64,000 nt of DNA from Geosiphon pyriformis. Taxonomy: Eukaryota; Glomeromycota; Glomeromycetes; Archaeosporales; Geosiphonaceae. This document shows, piece by piece, positions 36,206 to 47,535 of this stretch. Each line of letters opens with the position of its first letter. Position 1 is the stretch's first letter. Position numbers and translations under genes: made by a program. The notes below the pieces were generated by a model, which saw only the letters and a list, made by a program, of their open reading frames with translations, was not told the DNA's origin and did no database searches. The DNA is taken from positions 433,170 to 497,169 of the forward strand of contig JAAOMT010000439.1 of the NCBI GenBank assembly GCA_016748015.1, given 5' to 3'.

Positions 36206-36744
36206 AGTTGATATAGGAATTGGTTAATTTCAAGGAAAATAATTAAGAATTTGATTTTTTGAATTATTTGATATTTATTTTGTTTCTGCGTGTAAAGAAT
36301 GATTCTAATTGATAAATCTAAGGTAAGATATATTTTCTCGAAAAGAGAAGCTTTTCTTTTATACAATTTGTTATAACACTATTCTATGAACTCGAACTTT
36401 GCTATTTTCTACAATTTCATTAAACTAAAGATATATTTTGGCAAACTACAAGTTATTTCTGCAAACTATTAGATATTTCAGTGAACTATCAATTATTTTG
36501 GCAAATTTCTACAAATTTCAATGAACTTTTTAAATTTTACATAGTTCAGGGTATTACATAATTGATCATTGCAATTAGATTACATTTGTGTTATGTACAA
36601 ATTGGGTTATTAATTAAATAATAATTTTGGACATTTTGCTAATGTAATAAATGATAATTTGAAATGATAATATATGCTAATTGATGATAAAAATTATAAA
36701 GATAATTTCATGCTAAATAATATCTCTAATTTTGTCTGGTAACA
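36206..36744 (-). repeat. 5' LTR of element B, truncated
   Basis: About 540 bp matching 28370-28900 of the B 3' LTR. The inner ~440 bp are gone. The junction with gag shares a few bases (ggaattggtta), typical of deletion by short homology. The outer end GTAACA is followed by the GTGT duplication. Confidence 0.85.
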
Positions 36745-37601
36745 GTGTTAATCTTTTGAACAACTTCCTGGTGGGTGTGGTTTGGGTCTTTTTCAGTTCT
36801 GGTTTATTTTTAGGCAATTTTAAGTGTAATGCTTTTTACTTTTAGTGTGGAACTCCTTTATCTGGTGTTCTTGGTGAGTCTATGTATTTCAGGTGCCTTC
36901 CCTCTCTTCGTCATTATGAAATTGCTTTTGTTGAGCAGCTTCAGTACTGTGATGGAGCTGTTTTCGACTAGAAGACTTTCAAGCAGTGGAAGAGACTTGA
37001 CTCATGTGGTTCTGTTCCTGTCTGGTTTGGTGCTGCCATTTGGCATCTTCATAATTTTGGTTCTCTTAATGTTTGCTCTTTTTTTCTAGACAGTGCTGTT
37101 GCAAAAAACATTCTTAAATCTCATAAGTTTAGGACAATACATAATCAATTGTTTAGCATTAGTGCCTCTGGCTTTTCTGTGTACACAAATGGTTCTTTTT
37201 GTGGTCTAGGGAGTGTTAATATAAAAGCTGGTGCTGTTGTGTTTTTCGAGAACATTGACTTAGGTCTTGGGATAGAAGTAATTGGTATAGTGTCTTTTAC
37301 ATTGGCAGAGCTTCAAGCCATAGCTTTGGCCCTTGAGTGTGTGCCTAATTTGAGTTTGGTCTGTTTATTCTCTAACAGCCAAGCTGTCTTGGATGTGTGT
37401 AGAACTGAATTATTATTGTTGATTCTGGATTTCCAGAACAAATATTGAGTTAAACATTAACACATCACTGGCATCATATGTAAAAGAAATTTGAATGTTG
37501 GCTGGTATAAGATTAAAGAACACTCAGGTGTTATGGGTAATGTGCAGGCTGATTTGCTTGCTGGTGTCTTTTTTCATTCAGTCTGGCTCTTTTTCCCCTG
37601 G
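36745..37601 (+). pseudogene. LINE L2 connection and RNase H piece
   Basis: It reads LGESMYFRCLPSLRHYEIAFVEQLQYCDG and WFGAAIWHLHNFGSLNV in one frame, then RNase H in the ORF at 37149-37448: SVYTNGSFCGLG (first Asp is Asn), TLAELQAIALALECV (Glu kept) and LFSNSQAVLDVC (third Asp is Asn). A stretch with HSGVMGNVQADLLAG follows up to the insertion of C at 37602. Both Asp to Asn changes hit metal-binding residues. Confidence 0.8.
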
Positions 37602-38594
37602 TATTACTGGAGATTTTTGGTCTCTTTTTTTGAATGTTGTAAATGTTGATTTGCTGTGAATTTACGTTTTCTAAAAGTAGTTGAACCTCCAATAACTGAA
37701 TTTATCTTCAAATTATCTTCTATAATTTGAACTGCTGGGCTTATAAGTGGAATGACCAATTTCTTGCCAGTTACTTTATGTAGTTACGTTGTAGTAAATG
37801 TCAACTCTTTCCCAAAAATTGCTTGTCTGGAAGCTCACTAAAAATGTGTAGTTACTTTGCTGTAAAAATCAACTCTTCTACAAGAATTTTGTCTGTAGAC
37901 TACCCTAATGATTGTAATAAGAAAAGAAAAGAAAAATAAAAGAAATGTAAAAGAAATAAGATTTTATCAAGGGAAATGTTTTCTATCCAGGCCTGGAGTT
38001 ACTAACAGTTTATTGAAATTGGTAGCTAATCAATTTCAAAACATTAGTTGGATTTTGGGGATTTTCCAAGTGCAATAATTAAAGAATTTGGTTTTTTGAA
38101 TTATTTGATATTTATTTCTTTTTGTGTGTGTAGGAATAGTTTTAAGTGATAAATCTAAAGTAAAATATTTTTTTTTGAAGAGAAAAGCTCTTTTTTTATA
38201 CAACTTGTTGTAGTACTAGTCTATGAACTTGCACTTTTTCTCTTTGCTCAAATTTTGGCAAACTAAAGATATATTTTGATGAACTACAAGTTATTTTTGC
38301 TGAACTATTGATTAATTTGGGTGAACTATTCATAATTTTGGCGAATTTCTTATAAATTTCGGCAAATTTCTGTAAATTTCGGCGAATTTTAGAATGTTAC
38401 AAAGTTCAGAGTATTGTGTAATTTGATCATCCTACTTTCTGTTATACTAATTAGATTATTTTAATTGAATCGTAATATGTGATAATTGATTAAATAATAA
38501 ATGATAATTTGAAATAATATTAATATACTAATTAATTATAGGAATTATAAGGGTAATTTCATGTTAATTAATAGCTAAAATTTTACTGGTAACA
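37602..38594 (-). repeat. 3' LTR of element C
   Basis: 993 bp. The outer edge is TATTAC (a changed TGTTAC) and the inner edge GTAACA. The U3 repeat array (about 38260-38395) differs from A/B/D in having extra gaacta-type units. The U5 hairpin TTCAAATTAT/ATAATTTGAA is intact near 37707-37731. Confidence 0.9.
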
Positions 38595-39231
38595 TAATCT
38601 CCTTCTCAAAACTGAGCTCTGTCGAAGTCCAAGTACTATCTGTAATATTGAGATAGTAATCCAAAATAATTGAAGTAATCTGGTCTGAAAATTGTTGAAA
38701 TTTCAGTTCTGTGAGTTTGCCAATGTATTGGACTTTCATTGGTTGCAGTATTGGATTTTGTAGAACATTTTCACAAGTATTAAACAAATTATAGAGTCTA
38801 AAAGCTGCTCTAAGTTTGTAGCAAGTATTTGTTGGTCCAGCTGCTGTTTTGAATTCATTGTGAATTTGTTTTTGTATAGCTTTAAGAGTGAAATTTGTTG
38901 CTTCAAGTTCCAGTTTTTGTTCATAAAGTATCTTTCCAATATGAAAGTATTTATAGATAGAGATGTGTTCATTGTTTTGTTCATTGAGAAGTAGTAGAAG
39001 TTTTTGTTGCATTGTAGCATTTGGTGAAATGTCAATAGGAGCAATTAAAAAATTTTCTTCCAGTGCTTGTTTCAAAAGTCTTGGTAATCTATTTTCCGAG
39101 TGACTTCTTGTTTTTCTTCTATAAGGATAATAGTTCTGTGAATGATTTGCTACTGGGGCTGTGGTTTCTTTCTGAATGTAATTAATTTGACTTCCATTAA
39201 TCATTATGGATAAGTCAAAAAATGTTTTCAA
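38575..39231 (-). CDS. ORF3 of element C, open from residue MKTFF
   Basis: 218 residues without a stop, homologous to ORF3 of A from ALKT onward (LPRLLKQALEENFLIAPI, CYKLRAAFRLYNLFNTCENV, KLTELKFQQFSDQITSIILDYYL). The upstream family start (IPQNIQQISQKL) is still in frame, but I see no ATG there. The end lies in the LTR (EKEIMLPVKF). C is the most diverged subfamily with a full internal region, so preservation of this frame supports a real protein. Confidence 0.75.
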   Translation of the reverse strand: MKTFFDLSIMINGSQINYIQKETTAPVANHSQNYYPYRRKTRSHSENRLPRLLKQALEENFLIAPIDISPNATMQQKLLLLLNEQNNEHISIYKYFHIGKILYEQKLELEATNFTLKAIQKQIHNEFKTAAGPTNTCYKLRAAFRLYNLFNTCENVLQNPILQPMKVQYIGKLTELKFQQFSDQITSIILDYYLNITDSTWTSTELSFEKEIMLPVKF

Positions 39232-39404
39232 GGCTAATATTAACTTTTGGGATATTTGTTGAATATTTTGGGGAATAATTATGGTAAAATTGACTAATTA
39301 TGAAAATAGAGAATAAAGAAAATTATTTTTGGGTATGAGGTTTTTATTTTGTAATTATTTACTATTTTTGTCTTTGTGTTTTTATTAAAGAATTATTGTA
39401 AAAT

Positions 39405-40795
39405 TTAAGTGTTCAAGTTTGGTTGTTGTTCTATTATAATTATTGGTTCTAAATTTTGGAGGATATCTTCAGGATTAATTAAAGGAGAATGTGTACCAAT
39501 TTGTGGAATTAATGGTTCAGGATTGTTTCTGAAATAATAGTGTTTCAATCTATCTCCATGTGCAATTTTTAATAGTATCTTGTCATCAAGTCTTAATTTG
39601 TATGATCTATTGCCTAGAATTTCGTGAATATAAAATGGTTCATCCCATTTATGTTCAAATTTTCCACTTTATTGTTTTTCAGCCTTAGTTCTGTGTAAAA
39701 AAACTTTATTTTCAACTTTAAATTCGTTGGTTATGGGTGATAATTTGTTGTCATGTCTTTCTTTTTGTTAAGCTTGGGAATGTTCAATATAAGTTGCTGC
39801 TATTCTTCTTTTTCCTTCCAGTGTACTAAGAAGAGTGTAGGCCCTTCTTTGGAGTGTTTCTTGAAAGTTCTCTTCATTAATTGGTTGCACAGAGTATGTT
39901 TCTATTGTGAAATTAATTAATAATGTTGCTGTCTTTCTATAAGTTAAATCAAATAGTGTGTGTTTCATAGTATCTTGTTTTAGTGTTCTGTATGCTAGTA
40001 ACACTGATGGAATAAAGATATCTCATTCCTGCTCAAAGTTTGTTAAGACTTTGGCTAAAGATTCACACAATGTTCTGTTGAAATGTTCTACAAGTCTATT
40101 TGTTTAAGGGTAATAAGGTGATAATAGAAGTCTTTTGACATTGAACCATTTACAAATTTTTTGTATCAAGTTGTTCACAAAATGTGTTCCTTGATCAGAT
40201 AAAAGTTCAATTGGGCATCCATGTCTACAGATAATGTCTTCATAGATGAAATTTGCTATTTATTTTACATCTGCTCTTTGGATGGCTCTAGCTTCAGGCC
40301 ATTTGGTGAGATAATTCACTGTAACTGCAATATAACAATTTCCTTGAGTTGTGATAAGTAATGGTCCGACTAAATCAATTCCAACTCTGTCAAAAGGTTG
40401 TCCAACTTTAATTGGATTTAAAGGTTTTGTGAGGTGAGTTCCTTCTTTTCTTTGACAACTATCACAAGATTCTACATATTGTCAAATGTTTTTTTGCATG
40501 TGAGACCAAAAATAATGTTCAAAAGTTCTTAGAATTGTTCCATTTTTTCCCAAGTGTACTGAAGAAGGATCTGTGTACATGTTGTATAGAATTGGTTTTT
40601 TTTCATTTTCCTGTACTAATCTGAGTGATTGGTTTGAGTTTTTATGATTTTTGTAATAGATTTTGTTGTGGTGTATAAAATATTGTTTGGATTGATGTTG
40701 TAATCAATGTTTTTCACTTGGAGACCAATTTTCTGGCATAGTGAGAGTTTCCAAGTAGTTTTTGATGTTGTTGTAGTTTTCTGAATCTATTGTTG
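39405..40795 (-). pseudogene. Integrase of element C
   Basis: The C-terminal module ends PNLNT plus stop at 39405. The ORF at 40004-39768 covers LLAYRTLKQDTMKHTLFDLTYRK. Upstream are the core motifs with TGA at the FEQE site and further stops near 40100 and 40260. The zinc-binding CDSCQR block is near 40450-40480. Inactive. Confidence 0.72.
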
Positions 40796-40864
40796 TTGAT
40801 CTTGTTGTTTGTTCTGCTGTTAAGTTTGTTGGTGTTTTGTTGGTATTGATGTTGTTATTAATAT

Positions 40865-42264
40865 TGTCTTATTCTTGAGAGGCTATTAACATTGGTGTGT
40901 AGTTTTCTTAGTTTGTGATGTACAATGTATCTGTAGTCTGCTAGGAAGTTATTCTATTGAGACTGTTTGGCACTTTGTTCAGTTTTCTTTTTATTAAGCC
41001 ATTTGAGGCCAATATTGTTAATTATTATGTCAAATTCTTTTTCATTCTTCAGATATTGTTGAAAGTGTTTAAGAGCCCAAATGACTGCAGTGGTTTTCAA
41101 TTCAGTTGAGCTATATTTGAGTTCTGTTGGCTTGAATATTCTGCTGGCATAGGCGATAACTTGTTCCTGGCCATTTTTATCCAATTGTGATAAGATAGCA
41201 CCAAATGGTATGTGTAAAGCATTAGTGGCTAATTGGAATTGTTTGTTAAAGTCTGAGTAAGCAAGAACTGGGGCTGTTGTCAATTTTGTTTTGAGAGTTT
41301 TGAAAGCTTTTTGTTGTTTTTTAGTCCATTTGTATGGTATGTTTTTGTTGGTAAGATAATTGAGTGGTTTGGCAATTTCTGAGAATCTTTTTATAAATTT
41401 TTGATAGTAAAAGGCTAATTCTACAAATTTTTGTAGTTCTGTGGTATTTCTGGAAGTTTGAAAGTTTTTGACAGCACTGATTGTTCCAGAATTTGGTTTG
41501 ATTTCATCTTTGCTAACAATGTGTTCAAGGAAGATTAAGCTTGTTTTTTCAAAGTGACATTTTTCAATGTTTAACTTCAATTCTGCTTTCTGTAATCGTT
41601 GAAAAACTTCTTGCAGGTGGATAAGATAAGTCTCAAAGCTTGATAAGTATACATCAGTGTTATCAAGATAGACAACTACTAATTGCCACAAGAGTCCTTC
41701 ATATACAATATCCATAAGTCATTGAAATGTTGCTGGTGCATTACAGAATCCAAAAAGCATAACATTGAACTCATAGTTTCCTCCCTGAGTGATAAATGCT
41801 GTTTTGAGTCGGTCTTTTGGGTCTATTTTGACTTGCTAGTATCCACTTTTCAAGTCTAAAGTTGAGAAGAACTTGGCTTTTTCTAGAGCATCTAGCATGT
41901 CATCAATTTTTAGAAGAGAGTAAGCATCTCCAATTATCACACTGTTCAATTGGCAATAGTCAACACAAAATCTGATTTTTCTATTTTTCTTTTTGACAAG
42001 AACTATTGGTGAGACCCAAGAACTTCTTAATGGTTGAATCAATCCGTTATTGAGCATTCTCTGGACTTCTTCTCTGATGAATTGGTGGCTGGCAGGTAAC
42101 ACTCTGTAAGCTTGCTAACATTTTGGTGGAGCATCTCCTGTATGGATCTGATGTTGAACCATATTTGTTTTTCCCAGATCATTGTTGTCTTTTGCAAATA
42201 TATCTGCAAATTCAGCTATCAATTGTTTCAATTGTCTTTGTTGTTGAGGTTCTAAGGGACCCAT
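40865..42264 (-). pseudogene. Reverse transcriptase / RNase H of element C
   Basis: It starts at MGPLEPQQQ (42264). The ORF at 42102-41836 holds SSWVSPIVLVKKKNRKIRFCVDYCQLNS (the Arg of VDYRQLN is Cys, TGC) and FSTLDLKSGY. The ORF at 41715-40954 starts at MDIVYEGLLW and has the active site as YLDN, then SKDEIKPNSGTISAVKNF, and RNase H (LATNALHIPFGAILSQLD). A TAG follows LDLKSGY at 41836. Confidence 0.8.
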
Positions 42265-42270
42265 GTTGAT

Positions 42271-43320
42271 TCAAGAGAGTTTTTCTTCCAAAAAGTGGTA
42301 GTTTTCAGTAGTGAGAATGATATTTGGATTTGGGAGTAAAGCATGCCTTACAATTTTGATGAAATTAAAGACAATTTGAGGATTTTTACCTTGAAAAATA
42401 TTGCTGTATATGATTCCAATCTCTAGTTTGTTTAATAAGACAATAGAGTAATTATTGAGGTTGTAGAATGTAACTCGAAATTTTTTCATTCCTTTGGGAA
42501 TATAAACGTTTGGAATTAAGATTTCATGCTTCAAACAGATTTGTTTATTAGATTCAAAGATTTGTTGTATAGTGGTTGGTTTTGAGCAAGTGTAAATTTC
42601 GTGATGTTCTCCAAAAAGTGAAATGGTAATTGGCTGGGGAAGTTGAAGAATCTGGTAAGATTCATTTTGTGTATTAAGAGCTATGTTTACTGGAACTGTA
42701 AATTGTCCAGTTGAACCAAAACCTTGAGTTCCTCTTTCACTTTTTCCCAATTGTTTTCTGTTGTTTACTGATTGTAAACCCGAAATATTAATTAAGGGTA
42801 AGTAAATTGCTTGAGCAATTTTTTTAGCATGTTTAATTTTGAATGATTTGTCTGTCTCATTTTGTAACATGATGATAATGTCTCCAGTATATCCTGCATC
42901 TATAACTCCTCCTCTAATATTAATTCCTTTGCTTGCCAATGATGATCTGGAGGCAATTTGAACCATTGCTCCTGGTGGAATTTCAAGAGCAATTTTGAGA
43001 TTGATTTTTGTCAAGAATTTTGGTTGGAGAACCAAAGTATCTTTTCCTGGATACCTTAAGTCATATCCAGCATCAATTTCGTGTGCTTTTTCTGGTCTGA
43101 TTCCTTGGCCATGGTTGTCAAAATATTTAAGTTGTAGAGGTGGTTGCTTTTCAAGAAGATAGATGGGGGTTGTTGGTAATTTTTCTACTAGTTCAGATAC
43201 TCCAAATTTGATTTCATTTTCATCATTATCATCTGGCAAAAGAATGTTAAGAGCATAACATTCTAAACACCATTGGTCATCACAAAACATAACACATTCT
43301 TCACACAATTGAATGTTCAT
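42271..43320 (-). CDS. dUTPase module of element C, 349-aa open segment
   Basis: This is the best preserved dUTPase segment in the window. Motif 1 is DAGYDLRYPG, motif 2 ASRSSLASKGI with the Arg that A, B and D have lost, motif 3 RGGVIDAGYTGDIII with the catalytic Asp, motif 4 KHAKKIAQAIYLP and motif 5 RGTQGFGSTG. All known active-site positions I can check look sound. It begins with the last Cys pairs of the Cys-rich module (LCEECVM, DDQWCLEC) and continues about 150 residues beyond the fold into the spacer before RT, with the junction codon CGA where A, B and D have TGA. It ends at TGA 42271, 2 codons before MGPLEP. Confidence 0.9.
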   Translation of the reverse strand: MNIQLCEECVMFCDDQWCLECYALNILLPDDNDENEIKFGVSELVEKLPTTPIYLLEKQPPLQLKYFDNHGQGIRPEKAHEIDAGYDLRYPGKDTLVLQPKFLTKINLKIALEIPPGAMVQIASRSSLASKGINIRGGVIDAGYTGDIIIMLQNETDKSFKIKHAKKIAQAIYLPLINISGLQSVNNRKQLGKSERGTQGFGSTGQFTVPVNIALNTQNESYQILQLPQPITISLFGEHHEIYTCSKPTTIQQIFESNKQICLKHEILIPNVYIPKGMKKFRVTFYNLNNYSIVLLNKLEIGIIYSNIFQGKNPQIVFNFIKIVRHALLPNPNIILTTENYHFLEEKLS

Positions 43321-43329
43321 TTGCTCTAA

Positions 43330-44007
43330 TCATTGAATTTGAGCTTCTTTAGTCGGATATGTGTGGCTTGCAATTTGGTGGTAGGTTTCTACTTCATCTT
43401 CATAATCAAATTCAGCTAATTTCATAGTATACTTAATGTATTCAGCTTCTTTTATTTGGCAGACATCTTTTTGGATGGCTCTATTGATCAATGCTATTGC
43501 TAAGTCAAAAATCATTTTAGCATCATGAGAGTAGTGGTAAAGTTTATTGAAAGCACTGTTGTATGCTGCATCAAATGGTGTTCCTCTTCTGACTTTTTCC
43601 GAAATTGATAGAGCATATTAACAGGTCTGATCACATACTCCTCCTCTCATTGCTACATCAATCCAATTGTATTCTTCTAGTAGCATTTTTCTACAAGTAA
43701 GGCAAGGAGTTTTGTCTCATTTTCTACTTCTCTTTGGGAATCCAAATCATTCTCTATGGCATGTCTTGTAGAAGTAACAAGTGTGAGTTTCATATTCTTC
43801 TTCTAAGGAAATACAGGCTCTCATAGATGAAAGCTTTTTTTTGCAATCTTTGCATTTTAGTAGAATGTATGGTGGTTCTTTTCGTGGTTCTGGTATGGAA
43901 TATCTAATTTTCTTCCATCCTCTTGATTCTTTGAAAATCTCTTGTTCTGTTTCCTTAGCCCAATTGGATAGTAATCCAAGAGCCATGTAAGTTTTAATAA
44001 GTGGCAT
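43330..44007 (-). pseudogene. Cys-rich module of element C
   Basis: 44007-43747 covers the spacer and LKCKDCKKKLSS, TCYFYKTCHRE (one Cys lost) up to TGA at 43747. The next pairs are PCLTCRKM and GVCDQTC, with a TAA where A has Gln at CQYAL. 43515-43330 is the helical stretch up to a TGA at the IQWLEQ position. The order matches A and D. Confidence 0.68.
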
Positions 44008-44099
44008 TTCTTTCTCTTCTTCAAATTCAAATACTGGAGCTTTTTCTGATTGTTTGTTAAAGATACCACAGATTGCAAGTACTATGGTATATTGTCCTT

Positions 44100-44706
44100 G
44101 GTATGAGATTTTAAGTTCTTGAGTTTCCCAGTTCAGGTTTGCATTGGCCTTGAGAAGCCAATCATTTCCGACTAGAGCTTGGTATTAGAGTGCATCCATA
44201 ACAAGAACTTTAACTAGAATGGTGATTCCATCAATTGTAAAGGAGAAATTATTAATTTCTCCTATTGGAGTCTTCTTTATACCATCAACTATGACAATAA
44301 CTGTTTAAGCTGGTCTGTCTATGTTTTGTTTGAGTTGTTACATTAGCTGGTAAGTGATGATACTTTCAGCCAATCCACTATCTAAAATTAAGTGAATAAG
44401 TTTTTCTTCCACTGTAGCTTCTGTGTACATAGCAGTAATTGCTTTCTGTTCATTGACTGCTGTATTACTAAGCAGAAATGATGATTCATTTGCTTCAAAT
44501 TCAAATGAAAATATATCTAACAAATTAGCATTTTGGGCAATTTGAGCTGGTGGAATGGTGTGATTGGAAGGGTTTGATCTTGGTGCTGCAACTTCACCTT
44601 CAGAAAGTGCAGTTTGTTGAAAATCCGATTTTTCTGGTATTGTAAGATAACTGGGTTGAGTGTGATAGTGATTGAGTCTTTGCTGACCAGAATTTCGGGG
44701 AACCAA
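44100..44706 (-). pseudogene. Protease of element C
   Basis: The ORF at 44706-44338 includes SFLLSNTAVNEQKAITAMYT and LILDSGLAESIITYQLM (D-S-G kept). TAA at a Gln codon follows. The downstream half (EINNFSFTIDGITILVKVLVMDAL, GNDWLLKANANLNWETQE) continues with stops at Arg/Gln codons. Confidence 0.72.
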
Positions 44707-44989
44707 CTAGTTATTTAGATTGATTCTGTTGTTGTTACTTTGCGATTGATTTTGGGGTGTGAATTGGTTATGTTAAACCAATCTCCTTGCTGGTACTTAA
44801 TATTGTTGAGTGGGTGATGTCTGATATGGCTGAATTGGTAAAGATTGCTGATATTGTTGCTATATTGGTTGTGAAGCTGGTGGATAGTAACTGTTTTGAT
44901 TTTGTGGTCTTAGTAAATAATAGGTTGGTGGTGGAGATTGGTAATAAGATTATTGTGGTGAAGAGTAATATTGATTATTCCTGTTTTGT

Positions 44990-46482
44990 TGGTCTCTTTG
45001 TAATTTCTTACAATTTCATTTCCAGTGTTCTGGAATTCCACAATAATGACAATTTTGAAGTTGGTTGTTGGATGGTGATCCAAAATTGTTTTGGTTGTGT
45101 CATTGTGGGGAGTTGATATCTTTGTAGTTGTTGTTGCTGTTATTGTTGGTTTGTAAAGTAACTTTCAACCTTTTTTGTGAGTTGGTCTATCTTCTCTTCA
45201 GCTGCTAAGCTGGTTTCTCTAATTGCAAGGTTTACAAGCTTGGTGTGATTTGCTTCTTCCATTGCCATTTCATAGCTTTTTGCATGTTTAATAGCAGTTG
45301 CTAAGTCTGCTAAAACATGTGGACAGACTTTCTTAATTAGTTTGTCTTTTAACTCTGCTATAAACTGTCCAAAATCTGAGCATCAGAATAGTAGTCATTG
45401 GTTTCCAATTGTCAGATTTGTCTAAAAAGTTTGTTAAATCTTTCAAGATAGGTTATAACAGTTTCAAATGTTTCTTGTTTGATATTGCAAAAGTGGTTTC
45501 TGAGAGTAATAGAGGTATTGTTGTCAGTGAATTGTTGTAAAAAAGCATCTTTGAATGCTTGCTAGTTTTCAAATAGTTCTTCTAAATTTTCAAACCATTC
45601 TCTTGCTGTTCCTTGAAGAAAGTAGGGAATTGCTTTAAGCATTCTTGCTGCAATCCAATCATTTGCATCTCCTGCTTTTTGAACTTTGTCAAGCCATTCT
45701 TGAAGACTGGTATTATTGTCTTCACTAGTGAATTCTGGAATTTTTGCAATGTAAGCAGTTGCCATTTCTTCTTCGTTTTCTGTGATTTTTTCTGGTTCTG
45801 ATTCAGTTTCTTCACTTTCCAAGCTTTCTGAATGATTACTTTCGTTTTCCTGTAAGTAATCAATGATATTGGCACTTGTTGATATTGGTTCTTGTTGTTG
45901 AGTAAGATTTCTAGGTGACTGAAAATCTTCTGGTCTGGAGAAATAGTTAAGTGGTGAACTTGGTGTTTGTGGTTAAACAAGTGAAATTGGAAATGGTGTA
46001 ATAAAAAGTGGTAATTTAACACTGGTTTCTTGTTTAGGTGTTTGCAAGTGTTTGGCAGTTGTCTTTGATAGTATTGGAGTGTTTAGAGTGGTTTTTGAGT
46101 ATTGTTTCACTTTTTGTTTGTCTTTGTTGCTTGTCTCTGTTTCTGATTCAAAGTTAAAAGAGTATTTGGGCTGTACTGGGTATTTTTCTTTACAGTATTC
46201 AATAATATTAAAATTAAGTTCTTGGAAGTAGGTAGCAAGTGTTTCACTGTTCAGGTCTTCTGTTTCCAATTGTGAATAGTGTACTAAATTATTGTAGAGG
46301 TTGCTTCTAACTTCTGAAATGTTGTAGTTTCTAAAAAGATAATTGTTGATGTGATTTTCAATATATTGGTATACTGATTTCTTAACAACTTCAATTCCAT
46401 CTGGGATGTTGAATCTTTGCTTGCAGTGGGTGTAAATTAACTGATAATACTCTAGAGTTGTTGTGTCTGGTGTGGTCGCCAC
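44990..46482 (-). pseudogene. Gag of element C
   Basis: It starts at MATTPDTTTLEYYQ (46482), followed by YIENHINNYLFRNYN. A TAA near 45975 and frame changes separate the N-terminal block from the gag domain (45822-45562: EWLDKVQKAGDANDWIAARML, AREWFENLEELFEN). The knuckle CHYCGIPEHWKCNC (about 45040) is followed in frame by LQRDQQ with AGA. Confidence 0.78.
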
Positions 46483-46527
46483 TTTAAATTTGTTGTTGCT
46501 GTGTTATTTCCGTGGAAGAGCACCAAA

Positions 46528-47535
46528 TGTTACTGGAGGTTTTTGGTCTCTTTTTTTGAATGTTGTAAATATTAATTTGCTGTGAATTCACATTTTCTAG
46601 AAGTAACCTCTAATAACTAAATTTATTTTCAAATTATCTCCTATAATTTGAACTGCTGGGCTTATAAGTGGAATGGCCAATTTCTTGCCAGTTACTTTAT
46701 GTAGTTACATTGTAGTAAACGTCAACTCTTTCCCAGGAATTGCTCGTCTAGAAGCTCACTAAAAATATGTAGTTACTTTGCTGTGAAAGTCAACTCTTCT
46801 ACAGGAATCTCGTCTGTAGACTATCTTAATGATTGTAATAAGAAAAGAAAAGAAAAATAAAAGAAATGTAAAAGAAATAGGATTTTATCAAGAGAAATGT
46901 TTTCTATCCAGGCCTGGAGTCACTAATAGTTTATTGAAATTGGTAGCTAATCAATTTCAAAACGTTAGTTGGGTTTTGAGGATTTTCCAAGTGCAATAAT
47001 TAAAGAATTTGGTTTTTTGAATTATTTGATATTTATTTCTTTTTGTGTGTATAGAAATGGTTCTAAGTAATAAATCTAAAGTAAAATATATTTTCTTGAA
47101 GAGAAAAGCTCTTTTTTTATACAACTTGTTGTAGTACTAGTCTATGAACTTGCACTTTTTTTTTTTGCTCAAATTTCGGCAAACTAAAGATATATTTTGA
47201 TGAACTATAAGTTATTTTCGCTAAACTATTGATTAATTTGGGTGAACTATTCATAATTTTGGTAAATTTCTGTAAATTTTGGTGAATTTCTTATAAATTT
47301 TGGCAAATTTCTGTAAATTTCAGCGAATTTTAGAATGTTACAAAGTTCAGAGTATTGTGTAATTTGATTATCCTACTTTCTGTTATATTAATTAGATTAT
47401 TTTAATTGAATTGTGATATGTGATAATTGATTAAATAATAAATGATAATTTGAAATGATATTAATATACTAATTAATTATAAGAATTATAAGGGTAATTT
47501 CATGCTAATTAATAGCTAAAATTCTACTGGTAACA
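46528..47535 (-). repeat. 5' LTR of element C
   Basis: 1008 bp, TGTTAC...GTAACA. It is slightly longer than its partner because the U3 array (about 47170-47330) has one more unit. The primer binding site TTTGGTGCTCTTCC (minus strand) abuts it at 46527. Confidence 0.9.

Larger units (their letters stand above)
27922..36744 (-). mobile_element. LTR retrotransposon B (F1), with a 5' deletion
   Basis: 8.8 kb, antisense in LINE L2, flanked by the 4-bp duplication GTGT (27918-27921 and 36745-36748). The 3' LTR is complete (27922-28900). The 5' LTR keeps only its outer part (about 36206-36744), joined directly to the middle of gag, so the primer binding site, the first half of gag and the inner LTR half are missing. 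The internal order is as in A. CpG sites are more eroded here than in A or D, for example in the U3 repeats. Confidence 0.9.
37602..47535 (-). mobile_element. LTR retrotransposon C (F1, second subfamily)
   Basis: 9.9 kb, antisense in LINE L2, with two full LTRs (46528-47535 and 37602-38594). Protein wording and LTR sequence group it with E rather than A/B/D, for example KESRGWKKIRYSIPEP after the protease. The codon after the gag knuckle is AGA and the codon after the dUTPase is CGA, so gag-pol was one frame in its ancestor. The flanks (CTGG before, TCAG after) do not give a clear duplication. Confidence 0.9.
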
